From NCBI RefSeq assembly GCF_002872335.1, contig NZ_NJAG01000030.1, positions 234 to 61,481 on the forward strand: 61,248 nt of DNA. Reading direction: 5' to 3'. A program made the translations under genes and the position numbers. Shown here piece after piece: positions 61,218 through 61,248 of the stretch; the first letter of the stretch is position 1; every line of letters begins with the position of its first letter. This DNA is from Siphonobacter sp. BAB-5405 (lineage in GTDB: Bacteria > Bacteroidota > Bacteroidia > Cytophagales > Spirosomataceae). Below the pieces are notes generated by a model. The model saw only the letters and a list, made by a program, of their open reading frames with translations. It was not told the origin of the DNA and ran no database searches.

Positions 61218-61248
61218 GTTTGTGTATTCAACAAAAAAGCGATTCTTC

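Overview
The window looks like chromosomal DNA of a Bacteroidota bacterium, most likely of the Cytophagales (Spirosoma/Siphonobacter-like). The evidence is a SusC/SusD pair with a Bacteroidetes-type ECF sigma factor and a DUF4974 FecR protein, a DUF5686 protein, a DUF4292 lipoprotein, a LytS/LytTR pair, and repeated TAnnTTTG promoter -7 elements (TACTTTTG before tRNA-Phe, before the RDD gene and before the his leader). Shine-Dalgarno sequences are mostly absent. Genus is not claimed. I saw no rRNA, CRISPR, IS element or prophage.

Layout. 0.35-2.7 kb: a CDF cation transporter, a VWA-like lipoprotein and a DUF1304 protein. 2.8-5.0 kb: an ECF sigma factor, a membrane-anchored putative anti-sigma factor and an exported protein, in one direction. 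5.3-6.4 kb: a glycosyltransferase. 6.4-11.4 kb (minus): a ferredoxin-reductase-like flavoprotein, a DUF1080/PA14 protein and a PQQ-type propeller/cytochrome c protein. 12.1-14.6 kb: a DUF5686 protein. 15.3-21.4 kb: a TolC-MFP-RND efflux operon with an operator-like repeat and a long structured 5' region. 21.4-25.3 kb: three small or medium membrane proteins (minus), then a LytS/LytTR two-component pair (plus). 25.4-32.4 kb (minus): sigma-FecR-SusC(STN)-SusD, a complete surface-signalling nutrient uptake locus without enzymes. 32.9-38.4 kb (minus): nucleotidyltransferase, TPR protein, DUF4292 lipoprotein and an EnvC-like protein with a degenerate LytM site.

38.7 kb: tRNA-Phe(GAA). 39.0-44.8 kb: a second efflux operon (TolC, MFP, DUF190, CzcA-type RND), here of the heavy-metal class. 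44.9-50.6 kb: a GHL10 glycosidase-like protein, a MarR regulator, an RDD protein, penicillin-binding protein 1C and a YvlD-like membrane protein. 50.7-53.7 kb (minus): hisH-hisA-hisF-hisI-hisE, preceded by a 15-residue leader peptide with four His codons and a terminator/antiterminator pair. 53.7-56.5 kb: a DUF72 protein, RecX and an MFS transporter. 56.6-61.2 kb: a cluster of small envelope and stress-type proteins (DUF2383 four-helix bundle, transglutaminase-like protein, charged lipoprotein, single-domain response regulator, YtxH protein, holin-3_6 protein, unknown protein).

The most notable observation is the his attenuator at 53531-53677. The leader ORF, its His run, a 13-bp terminator with seven U residues and a mutually exclusive 9-bp antiterminator are all readable. 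The -7 element lies so close to the leader ATG that the mRNA may be leaderless. Secondary points are a 27-residue insertion in HisF, a DUF190 gene inside the metal-RND operon, a minus-strand terminator at 59465-59500 with no gene feeding it, and the envelope/stress cluster at the right end.
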